NCBI RefSeq assembly: GCF_038562415.1
Contig: NZ_JBCFBA010000003.1
Location: 152,717 to 216,716, forward strand
Direction of reading: 5' to 3'
Origin: Solidesulfovibrio sp.
GTDB lineage: Bacteria; Desulfobacterota; Desulfovibrionia; Desulfovibrionales; Desulfovibrionaceae
Length of the DNA stretch: 64,000 nt
In this document: piece after piece, positions 60,545 to 64,000 of the stretch
How positions within the stretch are numbered: the stretch's first letter is position 1
How the letters are laid out: every line of letters starts with the position of its first letter
Made by a program: the position numbers and the translations under genes
The notes under the pieces: generated by a model
The model's database searches: none
Told to the model about the DNA's origin: nothing
Seen by the model: the letters and a program-made list of their open reading frames with translations, nothing else

Positions 60545-62041
60545 TCAGCCGGTGGCGGCGTCGGAGGCCGGCGGGGGCGTGTCCGGGGCGGCGGCCCGGG
60601 ACAGGCGGGGGCGGGGGAAGGAGACCGTGACCGTGGTGCCGGCCGCCTCGGAAGTGGTCATGGCAATGGCCGCGCCATGCGTCTCGGCGATGAGCTTGGC
60701 GCCGTAGGCACCCAGGCCGGTGCCGTCCTTTTTGCCGGCCGTGGCGTATTTTTCGAAGAAATGGCCGCGAATCTTCTCGGGCACGGCCCCGGCGTTGGCA
60801 ATGGCCACGTCCAGGGCGCGGCCGTCGGTCAGGGTCACGGTCACCCGAGCCCCCTCGGGCGAGGCTTCCAGGGCGTTTTTCACCAGGTTCGACAGCATGG
60901 TGTAAAGCAGCATTTCCTCGCCGCGCACCTCGAAGGCGTCCTCGGGGGCGCGCGGCCGGCCCCGCACCACGACCGAAAGCGTCAGCCGGCTGGCCTCGAG
61001 CATGCCGTGGAGCTCGCCGGCGATGTTGTCCAGGATGGGCAGCAGGTCCACCTTGGCCGGCGTCAGCTCGTAGACGCCGCGCTCCATGCGGTAGAGGTCC
61101 AGGGACTGGTTGATCATGTTGAGCATGCGGTAGCCGGCGTGCTGCATGAGGCTGAGCATGTCGGACTGGCGCTCGGTCAGGTTGCCGTCGCGGCGCAGCA
61201 GCTGGGGCAGGGTGAGCACGGCGGTCAGCGGCGATTTGAGGTCGTGGCGGGTCATGCGCTCCACGTCCTCGCGCAACCGCTCGGCTTTTTTGCGGTCCGT
61301 GATGTCGACGATGGTGTAGCCCAGGATATCGGCGAAATGGGAGGCGAACTCCGAGCCTTTCTCGCTGGTGTAGCGGTCGGGGTTGGCGTCGAAAAAGCTC
61401 AGGATGCCGATGAGGCGCTGGGGGCCGAACTTGTCGCGAAGCGGCGAGATGAAGCACGAGCCCAAAAGCAGCACCTTGCGCTCGGCGCAAAAGCCCGGGC
61501 CGAAGAAGAATTCCGGGTCGGGCACGGCCCTTATGGCGCACATGCAGGGCTTGCCCTTGGCCGCCTCGGGGGAAAGCTCGGCCAGGGCGCGGCGCATGTC
61601 GGCCAGCGGCACGAGGCGGGCGCCGGGCGGGCTGAAGGGGGCGAATTCCCCGGCGTCGAGCAGCAGGCTGACGGCGCGCAGCCCGAACAGGTCCTGGATG
61701 CGGTCGAGGATGGCCGGCAGGTCCTCGTGGCCGCGCATGAGTTCCACCACGCGGATGGCCTTGCGGAACTTCTCGAAAGCCGTGAAGCTGCCCTCGAAGC
61801 GGTCCACCACGGTCTTGAGCTTGGTTTGCAGGTCCAGGCACTGCTTGCGGGTGCGCTCGGACTCCTTGCGGCAGTCGAGGAGCTCCTCCCGGGCCAGGGC
61901 GGCGGCATTGGCCCGCATCTTGGTCGCCCGGCGCAGCTCGGCCATGAGCTTTTTAAACTGGTAGGCGTTGTGGTCGGCAAAGGCCTCTTCGAGCTTTTGC
62001 AGGCGGTCCTGGATGTCCGGAAAATCGAAGTGGTCGGTCAT
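60545..62041 (-). CDS. Cytoplasmic sensor histidine kinase with GAF-like input
   Basis: The 498-aa protein has an N-terminal coiled coil (about 1-100, with RKESERTRKQCLDLQTKLKT). A GAF/DUF484-like sensory region (about 100-245) contains LPAILDRIQDLFGLRAVSLLLD and LIGILSFFDANPDRYTSEKGSEF. The kinase core has His in MTRHDLKSPLTAVLTLPQLL, N box LSNLVKNALEASPEGA and GTGLGAYGAKLIAETHG. The HDLKSP form is typical of this kinase subfamily. There are no membrane segments. No response regulator adjacent. Divergent from the carboxypeptidase. Confidence 0.88.
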   Translation of the reverse strand: MTDHFDFPDIQDRLQKLEEAFADHNAYQFKKLMAELRRATKMRANAAALAREELLDCRKESERTRKQCLDLQTKLKTVVDRFEGSFTAFEKFRKAIRVVELMRGHEDLPAILDRIQDLFGLRAVSLLLDAGEFAPFSPPGARLVPLADMRRALAELSPEAAKGKPCMCAIRAVPDPEFFFGPGFCAERKVLLLGSCFISPLRDKFGPQRLIGILSFFDANPDRYTSEKGSEFASHFADILGYTIVDITDRKKAERLREDVERMTRHDLKSPLTAVLTLPQLLRRDGNLTERQSDMLSLMQHAGYRMLNMINQSLDLYRMERGVYELTPAKVDLLPILDNIAGELHGMLEASRLTLSVVVRGRPRAPEDAFEVRGEEMLLYTMLSNLVKNALEASPEGARVTVTLTDGRALDVAIANAGAVPEKIRGHFFEKYATAGKKDGTGLGAYGAKLIAETHGAAIAMTTSEAAGTTVTVSFPRPRLSRAAAPDTPPPASDAATG

Positions 62042-62207
62042 GGGTCGCCGTCAACGCCGGTCCGAGGGGAAAAGCAGGGAACAATGCACGGCAGGCTCCA
62101 GGGGTTTCGCGGATCGTGGACGTTTGTCCCCGCCCCCGTCAAAGGAGCATGATACGGCAACCGGGCGCGGGGCGCAACGGCCCCGGGACCGTGCGCCCCA
62201 CAGGCTT

Positions 62208-62236
62208 TTGACATTCCCGACCGGCGCGGGTACAAG
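62208..62236 (+). promoter_or_regulatory. Sigma70-type promoter of the D-Ala-D-Ala carboxypeptidase gene
   Basis: TTGACA, 17-nt spacer, TACAAG, about 85 nt before ATG 62325. Confidence 0.55.
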
Positions 62237-62324
62237 CTCGCTCGTTACGGCCGCCGTGCGCCGTCCCGGGCCAGGCGCGCCGCGCAGGACGGACGTTTTG
62301 ATCCTGCAAGGGGAACCCTGCCGC

Positions 62325-63413
62325 ATGCCAAAAACCTTCCGCGCCTTGTGCCTGGCCGTCCTGGCCGTGGCGGCCCTGGTGTTCGCACCCATGGCCGGCG
62401 ACGGCTTGGCCCTGGCCAAGAAATCCGAGCCGGTCGCCAAATCCGCCTCCAAAGCCCAGTCCGCGACACACAAGAAAACGGCGAAAAAGGCAACCGCCGT
62501 GGCCGCCGCGCCCAAAAAGCCCCGCAAGGGCAAAAAGGCCGCCCCCGCCCCCGCCCCCGCCGAGGAAAACGAGGAAGGCGACATCGGCGTCTGCGCCGTG
62601 CCGACGCTGACCGTCAAATCGGCCATGCTCTGGAACATGACCACCGGCGAACTGCTCTACGAGCAGAACCCCGATGTCCAGATCCCGCCGGCCTCCCTGA
62701 CCAAGGTCCTGACCCTCTACATCGTCTTCGACGCCATCCGCCAGGGCAAGTTGCGCCCCTGGGACGTGGTGGACGTCTCCGAGCGGGCCGCGACCCAAGG
62801 CGGGTCCAACATGCGGCTTCGCCGGGGCGAGGCGGTCAAGGTCACGGAACTGATCAAGGGCATCGCCGTGGCCTCGGCCAACGACGCCTGCATGGCCATG
62901 GCCGACTACCTGGAAAACGGCAATGTCGACGCCTTCGTGGCCCTGATGAACGACACGGCCAAGCGCCTGGGCATGTCCAATTCGGCCTTCATGAACCCCA
63001 ACGGCCTGCCGGCCGACGGCCAGCTCACCACGGCCCGGGACATGCTGCGCCTGGCCGCCGCCTACATGGAGCAGTTCCCCAAGGCGCTCACCATCCACTC
63101 CATGCAGTTTTTCACCCACAACAACCGCCAGCGCCACAACGCCAACTCCCTGCTTGGCCGCTACGAAGGCGTGGACGGGCTCAAGACCGGGTTTGTCTGC
63201 GCCTCGGGCTACAACATCATCGCCACGGCCAAGCGCGGCGACACGCGGCTCGTCGCCGTGGTCCTGGGCTCGCGCAACCCCCGGGTGCGCGAGCGCGAAA
63301 CGGTCAAGCTCCTGGACAAGGGCTTCAAGATCGTGGCCGCGCAAAAGGCCGGCCAGAAGCCGCCGGTCCTGGCCAGCACCCCCGAGGCCCCGGCCGCCCA
63401 GACCCGCCAGTAG
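62325..63413 (+). CDS. Penicillin-binding D-alanyl-D-alanine carboxypeptidase
   Basis: This 362-aa enzyme trims the peptide stems of peptidoglycan in the periplasm. A signal peptide (MPKTFRALCLAVLAVAALVF) is followed by a Lys/Ala-rich linker (about 30-80) with many KK/AAPKK repeats, which may bind the wall. Catalytic motifs: SxxK in PPASLTKVLTLY, SxN in AVASANDACMAMADYL, KTG in DGLKTGFVCASGYNI. AAGGGG precedes ATG 62325. Terminator at 63441. Family PBP5/DacA-like; the C-terminal amphipathic anchor is not obvious. Confidence 0.94.
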   Translation: MPKTFRALCLAVLAVAALVFAPMAGDGLALAKKSEPVAKSASKAQSATHKKTAKKATAVAAAPKKPRKGKKAAPAPAPAEENEEGDIGVCAVPTLTVKSAMLWNMTTGELLYEQNPDVQIPPASLTKVLTLYIVFDAIRQGKLRPWDVVDVSERAATQGGSNMRLRRGEAVKVTELIKGIAVASANDACMAMADYLENGNVDAFVALMNDTAKRLGMSNSAFMNPNGLPADGQLTTARDMLRLAAAYMEQFPKALTIHSMQFFTHNNRQRHNANSLLGRYEGVDGLKTGFVCASGYNIIATAKRGDTRLVAVVLGSRNPRVRERETVKLLDKGFKIVAAQKAGQKPPVLASTPEAPAAQTRQ

Positions 63414-63440
63414 CCGGACATCCGGCGACGGGTTGCCGAC

Positions 63441-63465
63441 GGGAACGGCCGGGCCGTTCCCTTTT
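63441..63465 (+). terminator. Intrinsic terminator of the carboxypeptidase gene
   Basis: GGGAACGGC, loop CGG, GCCGTTCCC, then TTTT. Confidence 0.85.
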
Positions 63466-63511
63466 GGCGTTTCCCGCTCCGGCCTCGGACAACACCAGCG
63501 GAGGCGCACCC

Positions 63512-63937
63512 ATGGACGTGGCGGACCTGACCGAAGCGCAACTTCCGGCCCTGGCCGGGCTCATGGAATCCCTGTCCGGCCTGGCTTCGGATCGGGACCG
63601 CCTGGCGGTCGCCCATGGCCGCATGGCCGCAAGCCCCGACTACCATCTGCTCGGCGCCACCGTGGGCGGCGTGCTGGCCGGCGCGGCCCTGGGCATCGTC
63701 TGCCTGGACGTGGTCGGCCCGTGCCGGCCGTTTCTGGTCGTGGAGAACGTGTTCGTGGCCGGGCGCTACCGGCGTCGCGGCGTGGGGCGCGGGCTTCTGA
63801 CGGAGCTCGAACGCCGGGCCCGGCAGCGGGACTGCCTGTACCTGATGCTCGTCTCCGGCCCCGGCCGGGAGGAGGCCCGGGCGTTTTACGCCGCCCTGGG
63901 CTATGGCGAATCCCGGGGATTCAAGAAGCGGCTGTAG
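63512..63937 (+). CDS. GNAT-family acetyltransferase
   Basis: This 141-aa protein has the acetyl-CoA motif A: VENVFVAGRYRRRGVGRGLLTELERRARQRDC. This is the usual RRxGxG loop (RRRGVGRG), and motif B is EEARAFYAALGYGESRGFKKRL. Strand 4 (FLVVENVFV) fits. Small GNAT enzymes acetylate amines or protein N-termini; the substrate cannot be predicted. GGAGG lies 10 nt upstream of ATG 63512. Probably a separate unit behind the terminator at 63441-63465. Confidence 0.88.
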   Translation: MDVADLTEAQLPALAGLMESLSGLASDRDRLAVAHGRMAASPDYHLLGATVGGVLAGAALGIVCLDVVGPCRPFLVVENVFVAGRYRRRGVGRGLLTELERRARQRDCLYLMLVSGPGREEARAFYAALGYGESRGFKKRL

Positions 63938-63943
63938 GGCCGG

Positions 63944-64000
63944 TCACGGGTTCGCGGACGGCGGCGCGTCCGGCGAAGCGGCCGGGGCGAAGGCCTCGGA
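63944..64000 (-). CDS. C-terminal end of a further gene (partial)
   Basis: Leftward frame from the window edge reads SEAFAPAASPDAPPSANP and stops at TGA 63946-63944. A Pro/Ala-rich C-terminal tail just downstream of a convergent gene is plausible. Only 18 codons are visible, so this is weak. Confidence 0.3.
   Translation of the reverse strand, partial: SEAFAPAASPDAPPSANP

Overview
The window is GC-rich (roughly 70%) and looks like the chromosome of a sulfate-reducing Desulfovibrionaceae bacterium, most like the high-GC Desulfovibrio/Solidesulfovibrio group. The best marker is a periplasmic tetraheme cytochrome c3 gene (55111-55494). The density of PAS, GGDEF and histidine-kinase proteins, an anaerobic-type cobalamin pathway fragment (cbiG, cobJ) and a split phoB-phoR-pstB locus fit the same picture. 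No tRNA, rRNA, integrase, transposase or CRISPR array was seen.

Layout. 1-4400: a truncated sensor gene, a yqjD/yqjE/yqjK-like membrane operon, a PAS histidine kinase preceded by a Nif11-type small protein, a cysteine-rich lipoprotein, and a sigma54-type promoter followed at once by a short RNA-sized unit with an intrinsic terminator. 4400-10600: glnS, a secreted SH3-like protein, a PAS-GGDEF-EAL protein, and a Ser/Thr/Ala-rich FlxA-like protein behind a sigma28-type promoter. 10600-13740: a long leader with two small ORFs and an internal terminator, then a PRC-MgtE_N-CBS protein and an NRAMP-related transporter whose ion-site residues differ from Mn/Fe NRAMPs, probably a magnesium system. 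13766-18433: cheC, a CheY-like gene and a 1186-aa hybrid kinase with an N-terminal Cro/C1 helix-turn-helix and a palindrome upstream. 18571-24150: an orphan tungstate-type binding protein, a NodIJ-like ABC exporter, tatA, a degenerate Fic-like protein and rhlE. 24219-27823: a DMT transporter, a duplicated-repeat membrane protein, a decayed second copy of the DMT 3' end and a diguanylate cyclase. 27891-34352: a lipoprotein, an lrp-putA operon, a periplasmic 5'-nucleotidase and wrbA. 34473-38524: an ABC exporter with two tandem C39-like domains, and trmFO.

38525-39965 is a sharp low-GC island (about one third GC) with two translationally coupled genes: a small membrane protein and a secreted or membrane-tethered protein with a His...Cys arrangement resembling caspase/CHAT-type peptidases. 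It runs up to, and slightly into, the 3' end of murB. It is the clearest foreign segment and the best candidate for an undescribed system. 40918-45838 is an operon of a receptor-like HAMP protein without a signalling domain, a secreted protein with three copies of one domain, and a GH57/DUF3536 glycosidase. 46120-49209 is phoB-phoR-pstB with an 11-bp-phased Pho box. 49343-53077 pairs a periplasmic binding protein with a hybrid kinase. 53170-57396 holds an acidic/coiled-coil protein, cytochrome c3, cbiG and cobJ. 57430-57929 is a second short low-complexity gene behind a sigma28-like promoter. 58135-60491 is a PadR regulator overlapping an aquaglyceroporin-CobW fusion. 60545-64000 holds a histidine kinase, a D-Ala-D-Ala carboxypeptidase, a GNAT acetyltransferase and the tail of another gene.

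Small-scale structure. Four copies of a GCCTCCGGCGGCC-plus-hairpin element lie just downstream of gene ends and always in the orientation of the gene they follow. There is one 50-bp perfect hairpin with 23-bp arms. Several clear TTGACA-type promoters, intrinsic terminators and GTGA or TAATG gene overlaps are listed individually. Functions rest on motif recognition by eye; no database search was possible.
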